From positions 1-64,000 of the forward strand of contig NZ_JABZFL010000016.1 of the NCBI RefSeq assembly GCF_014237455.1: a DNA stretch of 64,000 bases, given 5' to 3'. Of the stretch, positions 29,062 through 37,099 are shown in pieces (within the stretch, counting starts at the first letter, position 1; each line of letters opens with the position of its first letter). The position numbers were made by a program, and so were the translations under genes. Below the pieces are notes generated by a model. That model ran no database searches. It saw only the letters and a program-made list of their open reading frames with translations, and was not told the DNA's origin. The stretch comes from Desulfobacula sp. Lineage in GTDB: Bacteria; Desulfobacterota; Desulfobacteria; Desulfobacterales; Desulfobacteraceae.

Positions 29062-29184
29062 ATGAACCCTGACTTAATGTTACACCAAACAGAGTATAAA
29101 TTTGTTCCTTTTCGAGAAAATACTCACTATCAAGATCAGACAGCTTTTAAAAAACGTAAAGTTGAACTGGAAACAGCGGTTTAA
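29062..29184 (+). CDS. Small hypothetical protein (40 residues)
   Basis: A 40-codon frame starting MNPDLMLHQTEYKFVPFREN behind a strong ribosome site (GGAGG 6-7 nt upstream). The C-terminal half is basic (FKKRKVELE). I do not recognise it. It is the leftmost gene of the inserted element and faces away from the istB end. The longer frame from 28993 lacks a ribosome site. Confidence 0.4.
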   Translation: MNPDLMLHQTEYKFVPFRENTHYQDQTAFKKRKVELETAV

Positions 29185-29217
29185 AATCCAGCCAAAATCA
29201 CCGTTTAAAAACCAACC
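29179..29217. repeat. Imperfect direct repeat at the istB end
   Basis: GTTTAAAATCCAGCC (29179-29193) and GTTTAAAAACCAACC (29203-29217) repeat with a 24-bp period. IS21 elements carry several short repeats at each end that bind IstA, so these may be part of the left IS21 terminus. A matching copy at the other side was not found. Confidence 0.35.
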
Positions 29218-29321
29218 ACCCAAGTTCATGAACGTACCTGTGCGGCACTGGCAATAAACCAAAGTTAAAAGTCCCTATTTAGGCCCGGATAGATGGCCCT
29301 TATCTGTTTTCAGTTATTTTT

Positions 29322-30047
29322 TTATAATTTTTTTCGATAGCTATCTCCTTCCATAATAAGGATATCAGAGTTGTAAACGAGGCGGTCGGCAATCGCTGTG
29401 GCAACAGTGGTTCCGTCAAAGATGTCTCCCCATTTGGCAAACGGTAGATTTGTCGTTATGATAGTGGACTTTTTTTCATGCCGGGCGCTGATGACTTGGA
29501 AAAACAGGTTTGATCCCTGCCTGCCCAACGGAAGGTAACCGATCTCGTCACATACAAGAATGTCCTGTGATTGATAGTATTGCAGCTTTTTCAACAAAGT
29601 GTGGTCTGTTTTTGCGACAACAAGCTGATTGATCATATCCATAGCTGTTGTAAAAAGGGTTTTAATCCCTGCCTGGGTGGCGGCATAGGCAATGCATCTG
29701 GCTATAAAAGTTTTACCTGTGCCTGGATTGCCGATCAGGATAATATCTTTTTTATTCTGGATAAACCCAAGATCCATCAGGTTCAAAATCAGGTTTTTTT
29801 GTTTTTGCCGGGATTCATGGTGGGTGAAGTCAAATTGGTCTATGGTTGTTTTTTCTCCCAGCTTTGACTGTTTGAACCTTAAAATGATCCTGGCTTGTTT
29901 CCTACAGGCAATCTCGATTTCAAGCAGTCGATCAATGGTCTGAAGGACCGATAGATTATTCCTGACACTTTGATCTAAAATATCGGCCAGATTCAGCGCA
30001 CAGTTTTTCAGGCGAAGTGATTTGAATTTATCAATTACGGCTTCCAT
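29322..30047 (-). CDS. istB: IS21-family helper ATPase IstB
   Basis: 241 residues. The N-terminal helical region precedes an AAA+ domain with Walker A LIGNPGTGKTFIA (about 102-114), Walker B ILVCDEIGYLP and the sensor region STIITTNLPFAKWGDIF. IstB binds target DNA and directs IstA. It overlaps istA by one base. Full length with all motifs, so it looks intact. Confidence 0.93.
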   Translation of the reverse strand: MEAVIDKFKSLRLKNCALNLADILDQSVRNNLSVLQTIDRLLEIEIACRKQARIILRFKQSKLGEKTTIDQFDFTHHESRQKQKNLILNLMDLGFIQNKKDIILIGNPGTGKTFIARCIAYAATQAGIKTLFTTAMDMINQLVVAKTDHTLLKKLQYYQSQDILVCDEIGYLPLGRQGSNLFFQVISARHEKKSTIITTNLPFAKWGDIFDGTTVATAIADRLVYNSDILIMEGDSYRKKL

Positions 30048-31519
30048 TATTTTTTCCTCCTTTGCAGTGCAATGGCATCATAGTCAGCAAGATTGGGCTT
30101 TAGTAGACGGATTTTGTTGAGATTTTCGTCTTTTAAGGCCACTGGCTGGTGGCGGATTGTCGGAGTTCTTTCCTGATAGAGGATATTTTGGATATAAGCA
30201 AATCCATAGAGTTTATGTGTTAGAGCCTTTTTCAGGGCATATATCAGCGATGACGTGCCATAGTCATCATTTAAGATTAACAGACGGTCCACTGTCTTTT
30301 TTAATGGCTGTGATGCATATGCAAGCTTCTCAAGGTAATCCACGGCTTCCTGGCCCAATGACATGAACACCATCATCTGTTTACCCATGAACACTTTTTT
30401 TCTGAGCTTGCGAACCTGTTCACTGTGGGACGGTAGATCAATGCGTTTTCGTTTTTCCCAGTTTCTCAAATGGCTTGCCACCAGCTTTTCTTTGTAATAG
30501 ACAGATAGGGTCCTGGCATCCGCTTTAAGGGTTATTGATTTGCCAACCAGTCTTGGCGGCACCGTATATACATTTGTGTCAAAACGGATGCCAAAATCTT
30601 TGTATACCTTCAGTGTCTCAGTCTCCCGGAAGTCAGGCAGTGGATCTATCAACGGCCTTAGGGCATCCTTTACAAATCGATGGGCGGGCCTCTCTCCAGT
30701 GGTCTGGTGCTGCCTTTGATTGGCCGAGGTATCAAGCCATGCCAGGACCTGATGGTTGACATCATCCAAATCTATAAACGTCCTGAGGGGCCAAAAATTG
30801 TATCGTAGATATTTAATACTGCTTTCGACCTTTCCTTTTTCATGGGGGGCCCTGATATTGCAAGCCACAGGGGTAATGCTAAACTGTCGTAAAAAATTTA
30901 AAAAGGATTCGTTAAAACGGACCATGGACCCCACACGTTCAGTCACTGCTGTCAGCATATTGTCCACGACAATTTCTTTGGGTGTGCCTCCAAAATAATT
31001 GAAGGCTTCAACAAGGGATTGATGGAGTGCCTCCTGTTTTTGACTGTGGGTAAAAACCACATAAAGCATTCTGCTGTGGGATTCAATTACGGCCAGGGCA
31101 TATAGCTTCCTTGAGCTATTCCCATATGCAAGGCTGCCAAAATGGCCCCAGTCAATTTGTATCTGTTGGCCTGGCCCGGACTCAAAACGGATAAAGGCTT
31201 CTTTATAAACATTATGTCTAAGGTGCTTGAGATAATCCCGGACAATGGTTATTTCTCCATCAAACCCTTTATCGTGTATCCGCCGCAATACAACGGGAGC
31301 CTTGACCTTTGGATATTGCGTCATCATCTCTTTGATAAGTTCCCGGTATGGGTCAAGTTTTGAAGATCTTCCTTGCCTTGGTTTATAAGTTGTATCCGGA
31401 TGCTTGAGATATTTGCTAACCGTGCCCCTGTCCAGATTTAAAGTCTGGGCAATCTGTCGTTTGGAAAACAGCATCTCTTTTAGCCGGTGTATTTCAAAAA
31501 CAGTTCGTCTGTCTATCAT
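30047..31519 (-). CDS. istA: IS21-family transposase IstA
   Basis: 490 residues. The N-terminal helix-turn-helix is in SKRQIAQTLNLDRGTVSKYL. The RNase H-like DDE core has aspartates in QIQIDWGHFG and EIVVDNMLTAV and a glutamate in HEKGKVESSIKYL. A C-terminal beta-barrel and helical tail follow. It catalyses cut or copy-out transposition with IstB. No frameshift is seen. It follows the passenger gene at 31532 by 12 nt, so the transposase seems to sit in a four-gene operon. Confidence 0.94.
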   Translation of the reverse strand: MIDRRTVFEIHRLKEMLFSKRQIAQTLNLDRGTVSKYLKHPDTTYKPRQGRSSKLDPYRELIKEMMTQYPKVKAPVVLRRIHDKGFDGEITIVRDYLKHLRHNVYKEAFIRFESGPGQQIQIDWGHFGSLAYGNSSRKLYALAVIESHSRMLYVVFTHSQKQEALHQSLVEAFNYFGGTPKEIVVDNMLTAVTERVGSMVRFNESFLNFLRQFSITPVACNIRAPHEKGKVESSIKYLRYNFWPLRTFIDLDDVNHQVLAWLDTSANQRQHQTTGERPAHRFVKDALRPLIDPLPDFRETETLKVYKDFGIRFDTNVYTVPPRLVGKSITLKADARTLSVYYKEKLVASHLRNWEKRKRIDLPSHSEQVRKLRKKVFMGKQMMVFMSLGQEAVDYLEKLAYASQPLKKTVDRLLILNDDYGTSSLIYALKKALTHKLYGFAYIQNILYQERTPTIRHQPVALKDENLNKIRLLKPNLADYDAIALQRRKK

Positions 31520-31531
31520 CGGATTTCCTCC

Positions 31532-31852
31532 CTACGCTGTATGAGTGCTTTTTGGCAATGAAAGGACCTGGAACAAGGTGCCGTCATACATGATAAGATC
31601 TTTATGGATCAGACTGCTCCGGGCAAAAATATAATCGCCTTCCTTGAGTCCCAGGGTGGCGCAAATGGTTCTGTCACCGTAAAAGGAAAGCCCATTTTGG
31701 TCCGAAGCCAATACCAAAAACAGATAAAGAGCAAGTTCCTGCCAGCTCAAGGATTGTAAAAAACCATCAGTCAAGAAACGATGGGGGATGAAGCTAAAGC
31801 CTTTGCCTGTAGTGCGAATCCGGTCATGAGCAAGCACTTTTTTTCTTATCAT
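31532..31852 (-). CDS. IS21-associated passenger protein, replication-HTH-like
   Basis: 106 residues from the ATG at 31852, preceded by AAGGAGGG; the frame is open further upstream without a ribosome site. The stretch FIPHRFLTDGFLQSLSWQEL followed by ALYLFLVLASDQNGLSFYGD resembles the winged-helix found in replication initiators and helix-turn-helix proteins of mobile elements. It could be a regulator of the IS operon. Position directly upstream of istA, same strand, supports a transposition-linked role. Confidence 0.6.
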   Translation of the reverse strand: MIRKKVLAHDRIRTTGKGFSFIPHRFLTDGFLQSLSWQELALYLFLVLASDQNGLSFYGDRTICATLGLKEGDYIFARSSLIHKDLIMYDGTLFQVLSLPKSTHTA

Positions 31853-31916
31853 GTTGCCCTCCTTATTTATTTGGATTTTGACCTGTGTAACACAAACATT
31901 CTTCCTTTGTCCCCGA

Positions 31917-32058
31917 GTCCATCTTTGCAATTATGAGGGATTGATTGGTACTGTAGCGATAAAAATTTTTACCGCGTCCATCTTTGCAACGGTTGGTATA
32001 AGCCAATATTGCCCGGAAAGGCTTTGTAGACTGGATTTTCTCGAGTCCATCTTTGCAA
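31917..32058. repeat. Three copies of a 14-bp repeat
   Basis: GTCCATCTTTGCAA occurs at 31917-31930, 31976-31989 and 32045-32058 (steps of 59 and 69 bp). On the minus strand the two copies at higher coordinates encode the peptide (I/V)AKMD at the C-terminus of the zinc-finger passenger protein. The copy at 31917-31930 lies just beyond its stop and would encode IAKMDS in another frame. Confidence 0.7.
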
Positions 32059-32365
32059 TACCAAAGGTTTTTGATGGTTTGGGCGGATGCTGTTGTTTCA
32101 TGTTTCTGATTTTCTGGAGAACACGATTTCTGTTAGCTTTTTTCGGGTTCCTGCGGCGATATTTTTCCCAGTAATCAGGGTTGTTTTGAAGCCATTTTTT
32201 TTGTGATAGACGTTGGCCTTCCTTGTAATCCGGATCAGATGCAAGCTTTTGTTTTTGCCACAGGGCTTTTCGAATCCGCTGGCAAGCCGGTTTTGAACAA
32301 AAACCTTGGGATTTATTTCTTGGAACGAAAAAAGTGCTGCAAGCTGGACAGGGAACAGATTCCAT
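31931..32365 (-). CDS. IS21-associated passenger protein with zinc-finger-like N-terminus
   Basis: 144 residues from the ATG at 32365, chosen for the AGGAGGG ribosome site. The N-terminus has CPAC (6-9) and, downstream, CSKPAC, a four-cysteine zinc-ribbon-like module. It is followed by a basic helical region (KKWLQNNPDYWEKYRRRNP, KKANRNR). From memory, proteins with this arrangement accompany IS21-type transposases in deltaproteobacteria. The C-terminus contains two AKMD repeats encoded by the DNA repeats listed separately and seems to end in a frameshift relative to a third. DNA binding is likely. Confidence 0.6.
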   Translation of the reverse strand: MESVPCPACSTFFVPRNKSQGFCSKPACQRIRKALWQKQKLASDPDYKEGQRLSQKKWLQNNPDYWEKYRRRNPKKANRNRVLQKIRNMKQQHPPKPSKTFGIAKMDSRKSSLQSLSGQYWLIPTVAKMDAVKIFIATVPINPS

Positions 32366-32578
32366 ACTCCCTCCTGAAGGCAAATATCAATACGAGGTGA
32401 ATTAAATAGAGGGAATTATAGAATTAAAAAAGATATTTAAGGGAATGAAATGGAGGGAATTAGATTGATGGCGGGTTATTTATCCTGAAATTGGCTGGGA
32501 AAAAATCCCTCAGGATGGCAGGGAATTAAATCCCCGTTTCCAGTTGAACATTATCTAAAAGTATTTGATACCACAGGC

Positions 32579-33493
32579 ATGCCGTCGTCGATGCTTGAAT
32601 ATATATCAAAATTTTTTCAGTCTTTAGTTAGACGTAATCTGAGTATGGGCTCTTTGGTGCAATATTTTCATGCTTTGAAGAGATTCTTTTTGTTTTTTAA
32701 ATCATTGGGTATGAGCAGGCTTGAATTTGTTGATAGAGAACATTTAGGTGCATTCATCGAATATTTGCAAGATGATAATTTGATGTCATCTTCCATTAAT
32801 AGTTACTTAAGAAGCTTATATGCGATTTTTGGATTTTTGGCAGAAAGAAATGTGATCAGCTCCGATATCATGAAAAATAAATTCAGATTGAAAATGCCGG
32901 ATATACTCCCCAAAGCAATTGATCCGGATGATCTCAAGCTTTTTCTATCTGTTATAAATACTGCCCGGGAACGAGCATTAATCCTGGTCCTTTTAAGAAC
33001 GGGTATGAGGATAGGAGAGCTACTGGGAACAAAAATTATAGATATTGATTTTTCAGAAAAAAAAATTGAGATTCCCCAGGCTCAAAAAACTTATGAGGGT
33101 CGGATAGTATACATGGGTGATGATGCTTGTTCTGCTTTAAAGAACTGGTTAAAAGAAAGGTTGCCTGGTAAGGAATACATCTTTTATGGCAGTGGAAACC
33201 GTGAAAAGCTATCGTATCCCATGGCCAGGGTTCTGTTTGTTAAACATATGCAAAAAGCAGGATTGTCTCACAAAGGGTATACGTTGCATTGTCTGAGGCA
33301 CACATTTGCCAGTGAATTGCTAAATGCTGGAATGCGGCTCGAATGTCTGCAAGTTCTCTTAGGACACAAGGATATTGAAATGACAAGGCGTTATGCCAGG
33401 TTGACAGATATCACCAGGAAACATGAATATTTTAAAGCAATGGAAATAATTGAAAAGGGAGAAATTGATGGACATTATAGATTCCTTAATTAA
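32579..33493 (+). CDS. Tyrosine recombinase (XerC/XerD-like), first of a tandem pair
   Basis: 304 residues. The N-terminal SAM-like core-binding domain covers about 1-100. The catalytic domain has the first arginine in LRTGMRIGELLG, HCLRHTF (His-x-x-Arg), LLGHKDIEMT and the nucleophile tyrosine in TRRYAR. The reading frame is open for another 80 bp upstream, with coding-like residues but no usual start codon, so the true start may lie there. It is shorter than phage integrases and lacks an arm-binding domain. It probably acts with the next gene on the element ends. Confidence 0.85.
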   Translation: MPSSMLEYISKFFQSLVRRNLSMGSLVQYFHALKRFFLFFKSLGMSRLEFVDREHLGAFIEYLQDDNLMSSSINSYLRSLYAIFGFLAERNVISSDIMKNKFRLKMPDILPKAIDPDDLKLFLSVINTARERALILVLLRTGMRIGELLGTKIIDIDFSEKKIEIPQAQKTYEGRIVYMGDDACSALKNWLKERLPGKEYIFYGSGNREKLSYPMARVLFVKHMQKAGLSHKGYTLHCLRHTFASELLNAGMRLECLQVLLGHKDIEMTRRYARLTDITRKHEYFKAMEIIEKGEIDGHYRFLN

Positions 33494-34337
33494 TTTTCGT
33501 CGTTTTTTAAAGAGAAGAAACTGTGCCAAAGGAACAGTTAAAAACTACATGAACTCTCTGAAAAACTTTGTCATTTGGCTTGATCTTCCTATTGAAGATG
33601 TGACCAATCAGCATATATTGGCGTATATCGATTGCCTTTTAGATAAAAGACTTCGTGCAAAGACAATCAATAATAATTTGGATGGCATACGCGGTTTTTA
33701 TAATTATCTTCAAAATGAAGAAAAAGCTGTTAATAGCAATCCTGTAAAAAAAGGTTATTGCCTGCGTTTAGGCAGACCCTTACCAAAGCACCTGAGAGAT
33801 GAGCAGGCACAAGAAATCTTCAAATTCATTAAATCTATTCGTGATCGGGCGATTTTTATGTTGATGCTGCGCTGTGGATTAAGAGTGGAAGAAGTTGTTA
33901 ATCTTACTTTGAATGCGATTGATTTGAAAAGAGGTCAAATCCTAATATTCAAAGGGAAAGGAGCAAAAGGACGTATCGTTTATTTCAGCCAGGACACGTA
34001 TGATGCACTTGTGGCCTATATGAAAAAAAGAAAATCTTCAAAGACTCAAAATCTTTTCCTTGTTGAAAAAGGAACTTACAAAGGAAAAGCGATTTCAGTC
34101 CGGGGCATTCAAAAGCGTATTGAGTACTACTCCAAAAAAAGCGGGATAAAAGTATCCTGCCACCATTTACGGCATACGATGGCAACGCAATTGTTAAATG
34201 CAGGCGCAGATCTTGTAACAATACAGGACCTGCTGGGACATAGCAAAATTACCACTACTCAAAGATATTGCAAGGTGTCGAATTTAAGGGTTCAAAGGGA
34301 TTATTACAAGGCAATGGATTGTGTGCTGCAAAGATAA
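33468..34337 (+). CDS. Tyrosine recombinase (XerC/XerD-like), second of a tandem pair
   Basis: 289 residues from the ATG at 33468 (AAGGGAG 8-14 nt upstream), overlapping the first recombinase by 26 nt. Catalytic residues are complete: arginine in LRCGLRVEEVV, CHHLRHTM, LLGHSKITTT and tyrosine in TQRYCK. The two proteins are clearly different sequences, as in heterodimeric XerC/XerD-type pairs. There is no third recombinase, so this is not a RIT trio. Confidence 0.87.
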   Translation: MDIIDSLINFRRFLKRRNCAKGTVKNYMNSLKNFVIWLDLPIEDVTNQHILAYIDCLLDKRLRAKTINNNLDGIRGFYNYLQNEEKAVNSNPVKKGYCLRLGRPLPKHLRDEQAQEIFKFIKSIRDRAIFMLMLRCGLRVEEVVNLTLNAIDLKRGQILIFKGKGAKGRIVYFSQDTYDALVAYMKKRKSSKTQNLFLVEKGTYKGKAISVRGIQKRIEYYSKKSGIKVSCHHLRHTMATQLLNAGADLVTIQDLLGHSKITTTQRYCKVSNLRVQRDYYKAMDCVLQR

Positions 34338-34358
34338 AAGGAATTTAACCCGATTATA

Positions 34359-34507
34359 ATGGGGCTCTGCCCCAAACCCCGGGATTTAACGCTTTACCGA
34401 CAAAAACATGATGAAGCAAGGGCAGTACAAGAAGTACTGCCCCATGTCTTCGTCACCAGCTTCGGTGCTCGGGTTGCTTCCCAGCAGAGCCCTGTCCTCC
34501 GAGCTGG
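34359..34507. other. Highly structured non-coding segment next to the recombinases
   Basis: Within 150 bp lie several inverted repeats. TGGGGC-TCT-GCCCCA is at 34359-34373. A 9-bp stem GGGCAGTAC with loop AAGAA is at 34419-34441. GGGCTCTGC (34361-34369) can also pair with GCAGAGCCC (34483-34491), and ACCAGCT (about 34454) with AGCTGGT (34501-34507). No T-run follows. The rest of 34338-34842 has no gene. It could be a recombination site fold, a structured RNA or a mobile repeat. Confidence 0.5.
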
Positions 34508-34644
34508 TAAAAACACAATAGCAAAATGGTGAAAGAATACAATAATGTTGTTTCAAACAATTATGAAATGTGGTAAATAATATCAAAATATCTTGTTTGC
34601 TCAATGATACACAAGTGATTGATTTAACAAGAAATATCAAGATA

Positions 34645-34663
34645 TGTTACGTCAAGTCTCCAA
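34645..34663. repeat. Right attachment-like end (attR)
   Basis: The element end TGTTACGTCAAG (34645-34656) is followed by the direct repeat TCTCCAA (34657-34663), mirroring the left end. With the shared AG the direct repeat is 9 bp. Confidence 0.65.
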
Positions 34664-34842
34664 TAAAATTTAACGGGGAATGGATTTATTCGTTTTTGCT
34701 TTTTTCTATATAATTGAATATTTCTTTACATAAATTTGAAACACTGGTACTGATTTACAGATCATTTTTTTATCATTGCAGGTCAGATAACATTTCAAAT
34801 CACATAATATCCAGATCTGCACGATAGCTGGTTATATTTTAA

Positions 34843-35682
34843 ATGGATATAGAGCACACACGATATAGATTTGTAATCCATCATTTGAATTCCTCAAACT
34901 CGATTGATTCTGAGGAAATATGCTTTTCATCACCACACTTCCCATCAACAAAAAAAGATGAAGATTTTATTGAGGGAGAGCTTGTAATAAAAAATCCTGA
35001 TTGCCAGGCCATTCCAGAAGAGAAGGTAAAAATATGCCTGGAAGCATCATTTTCTCTGTCAAGTCAAATATATTGCCCAGTAGAATTAAAAAAATTTTAC
35101 CCCATTTCACTTTCAATTAATTTAAATGCAACTGGACATTGCACATATCTTTTAACAAATCCAAACGAAGTACGACTGATTTGGGAGAAGTATTTACCTC
35201 TAATATTACAAAAAAATCATGAGTTCCATCATGCAATAAATTGGTTTATGCGTTCACTCAAATCCAATGACTCAATCGATAAATTTATCTATGCCTGGAT
35301 CACGTTAAACTGTTTGTACGGTTATTTATCAAATACTAAAGGACATCATAATGGTATTCGTAGTCTAATATATAACAATATCCCAACAATGCCGGTTAAG
35401 GAGGATATTGTAAGAAAACATAGAACTATTTTTGAATTTCTTGCATCTTTAGATTTGGTAGATAAACGTAACCTTACAAACTGGTCTACAAAACTAAAAG
35501 ATTCTTTAGTAAACAATAATATCAACGAAATAATTGAAAATGGCGTGTCAGCAATCGCAATAGTCCGACATACAATATTTCATGGAAATGTAATTGACAG
35601 AAATACTGAGGCAGAACGATGTATATGGCCCTTAAACCATCTAAATGCTGAGATACTAAAAAATAGATTATTAAAACAATAA
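34843..35682 (+). CDS. HEPN-domain protein (Apea-like), putative ribonuclease
   Basis: 279 residues. The N-terminal 120 are strand-rich and unrecognised. The C-terminal half (about 125-275) is all-helical and resembles Apea-type HEPN domains, with AINWFMRSL and FIYAWITLNCLYGYL. The HEPN catalytic motif R-x4-H is present as R242-HTIF-H247 in VRHTIFHGN. HEPN proteins with this motif are typically metal-independent RNases in toxin, CRISPR and phage-defence settings. The next gene starts 20 nt downstream and encodes a cyclase-like protein, so the two form an AT-rich bicistron. No clear ribosome site precedes the ATG. Confidence 0.6.
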   Translation: MDIEHTRYRFVIHHLNSSNSIDSEEICFSSPHFPSTKKDEDFIEGELVIKNPDCQAIPEEKVKICLEASFSLSSQIYCPVELKKFYPISLSINLNATGHCTYLLTNPNEVRLIWEKYLPLILQKNHEFHHAINWFMRSLKSNDSIDKFIYAWITLNCLYGYLSNTKGHHNGIRSLIYNNIPTMPVKEDIVRKHRTIFEFLASLDLVDKRNLTNWSTKLKDSLVNNNINEIIENGVSAIAIVRHTIFHGNVIDRNTEAERCIWPLNHLNAEILKNRLLKQ

Positions 35683-35702
35683 AAAATTGACGGGATCTTA
35701 AA

Positions 35703-36557
35703 ATGTCTTCACAAAAAGGATTAATTGGTTTTTTTGACGTGCTAGGATATCAAAATTTACTTGAGAATAATAAACCAGAAATTGTGGCGGAAACAGTAAT
35801 ACCGATTATGCAAGGTTTAGACAATTCCATTATAAAATTTTTCATGACATGTTTAGATAAGGTAATGCCAGAAATCAACCCTGAAACTCTCGTAGAAGAG
35901 GTTTTCCACAAAAAACATAAAATTAAAATAGATGAATCAACAAAACAAAAAATCATTGAAGAAATATTTAATAAAAAAAAAGATGGCTCATTAAAATTTA
36001 ATTTTGATAAAAAAATCAAAGAAATAGATTGGTTAGTTTTTTCTGATACAATTTTATTAAATATGCCAATCGAAGAAATTGGAAAGGCCAGAAATCAAAT
36101 CGCCATTTTTTTTATGGCATGTAAAATACTAATGGTAACTATGTTTATGCATGGATTGCCCTTAAGAGGGGCTGTCGATTTTGGAGATTATTATATCAAT
36201 AAAAATTGTTTTGCGGGTTTCCCAATAGTAGATACATATAAATTGTCCAATATGTTGGAACTGTCTGCATGTGTCGTGTCAAAAGAATTAGAGGAGAAGT
36301 TAAATAAAAATGATTTCTTGAAATTTTTTAAGCACTATTCATCACCCAAGCGGGATTATTTATATAGCTATCTTGTTCCACTAAAAGACAAAGAAGAACA
36401 ATATCAAACAATAGCCTATGCTCCCCCCTTATTAGAGGGTGAGAATTTAAGACAATCAATTTTATCATCTTTTGGGAAACACAACAAAACCATACCACTC
36501 GCAATACAGGACAAAATTCGAAATACTGAACAATACTTTTATTTCACTTCAATATAA
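35703..36557 (+). CDS. Class III nucleotidyl cyclase-like protein
   Basis: 284 residues. It begins GLIGFFDVLGYQ, matching the first metal-aspartate motif of class III cyclases (D12), and has WLVFSDTILL (D115), the expected second aspartate. A later segment GLPLRGAVDFGDYY (about 151-164) and the following TYKLSNMLELSACVV match the RG-xxx-GxxY and helix region of the fold. Residues 40-105 form an insertion with charged helices. Purine-specifying lysine and aspartate residues of true adenylyl cyclases are not obvious, so it may be a divergent cyclase or a non-catalytic relative. It pairs with the HEPN gene upstream. Confidence 0.5.
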   Translation: MSSQKGLIGFFDVLGYQNLLENNKPEIVAETVIPIMQGLDNSIIKFFMTCLDKVMPEINPETLVEEVFHKKHKIKIDESTKQKIIEEIFNKKKDGSLKFNFDKKIKEIDWLVFSDTILLNMPIEEIGKARNQIAIFFMACKILMVTMFMHGLPLRGAVDFGDYYINKNCFAGFPIVDTYKLSNMLELSACVVSKELEEKLNKNDFLKFFKHYSSPKRDYLYSYLVPLKDKEEQYQTIAYAPPLLEGENLRQSILSSFGKHNKTIPLAIQDKIRNTEQYFYFTSI

Positions 36558-36713
36558 ACAATTCCGTGAATACCATATTTATTTCTAACAAAACGATGCA
36601 TTGGAAAGACCGGTTATTTCCATATTAAAATTCAACTATATTTCCTGCCAATTTTAATCACCCACATTTTTTCAGAATGTTCTTTATAATATATATTGCT
36701 TATTCCATACATT

Positions 36714-37061
36714 CTAACCCCAAAAGCAACCGTATTGATCCTGGTCAATAGCTTCTAAAACTTCTTCTAAAGATTCAGATTCCCCAAAAGGTTCATACCA
36801 GTGCCATTTCATATCAGCTCTTTTCCAATAGAGTTTCCAATTTTTTGATTTTTTAATATAAGTTGCTTTAGCGACAGAACCCTCAATTTTTTTGCTTGGA
36901 TCATCCCATCTTGAACGAATTTCAAAAATTTCAAAACTTTGACCTGAAATTCTGAAAGAAATATCAAAGTCATCTCTTAAACTGAGTTTGGGTCTTCTTT
37001 GCTCAATATATTTACCAACCAGTTTTTCGATTCTTTTTATTTCAAATTCACTTAGTGCCAT
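36714..37061 (-). CDS. DUF3024 domain protein
   Basis: 115 residues that fit DUF3024 along the whole length: PKLSLRDDFDISFRISGQSF, IEGSVAKATYIKKSKNWKLY, WKRADMKWHWYEPF and the closing DQYGCFWG. Function unknown; often found near DNA-metabolism or accessory genes. It converges with the cyclase-like gene. Confidence 0.85.
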   Translation of the reverse strand: MALSEFEIKRIEKLVGKYIEQRRPKLSLRDDFDISFRISGQSFEIFEIRSRWDDPSKKIEGSVAKATYIKKSKNWKLYWKRADMKWHWYEPFGESESLEEVLEAIDQDQYGCFWG

Positions 37062-37099
37062 GGATTGCCCTTTTTTCTGAGTACATAGATCTATCTACC

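Larger units (their letters stand above)
28972..34656. mobile_element. 5.7-kb inserted element with tyrosine recombinase pair and IS21-type operon
   Basis: The ends are 12-bp inverted repeats: CTTGACGTAACA at 28972-28983 and TGTTACGTCAAG at 34645-34656. Each is bordered on the outside by the direct repeat TCTCCAA (28965-28971 and 34657-34663). Inside are a 40-codon gene, istB, istA, two passenger genes and two tandem tyrosine recombinases near the right end. If the element excised as a circle, its junction would be two 11-bp inverted arms around a 7-bp overlap, the layout of a tyrosine recombinase core site. A DDE-type insertion with a 7-bp target duplication is the alternative. Confidence 0.7.

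Noticed and set aside
31917-32058. Short CRISPR array
   Set aside because: Only three 14-bp units, unequal spacing and an overlap with coding sequence; no cas genes.
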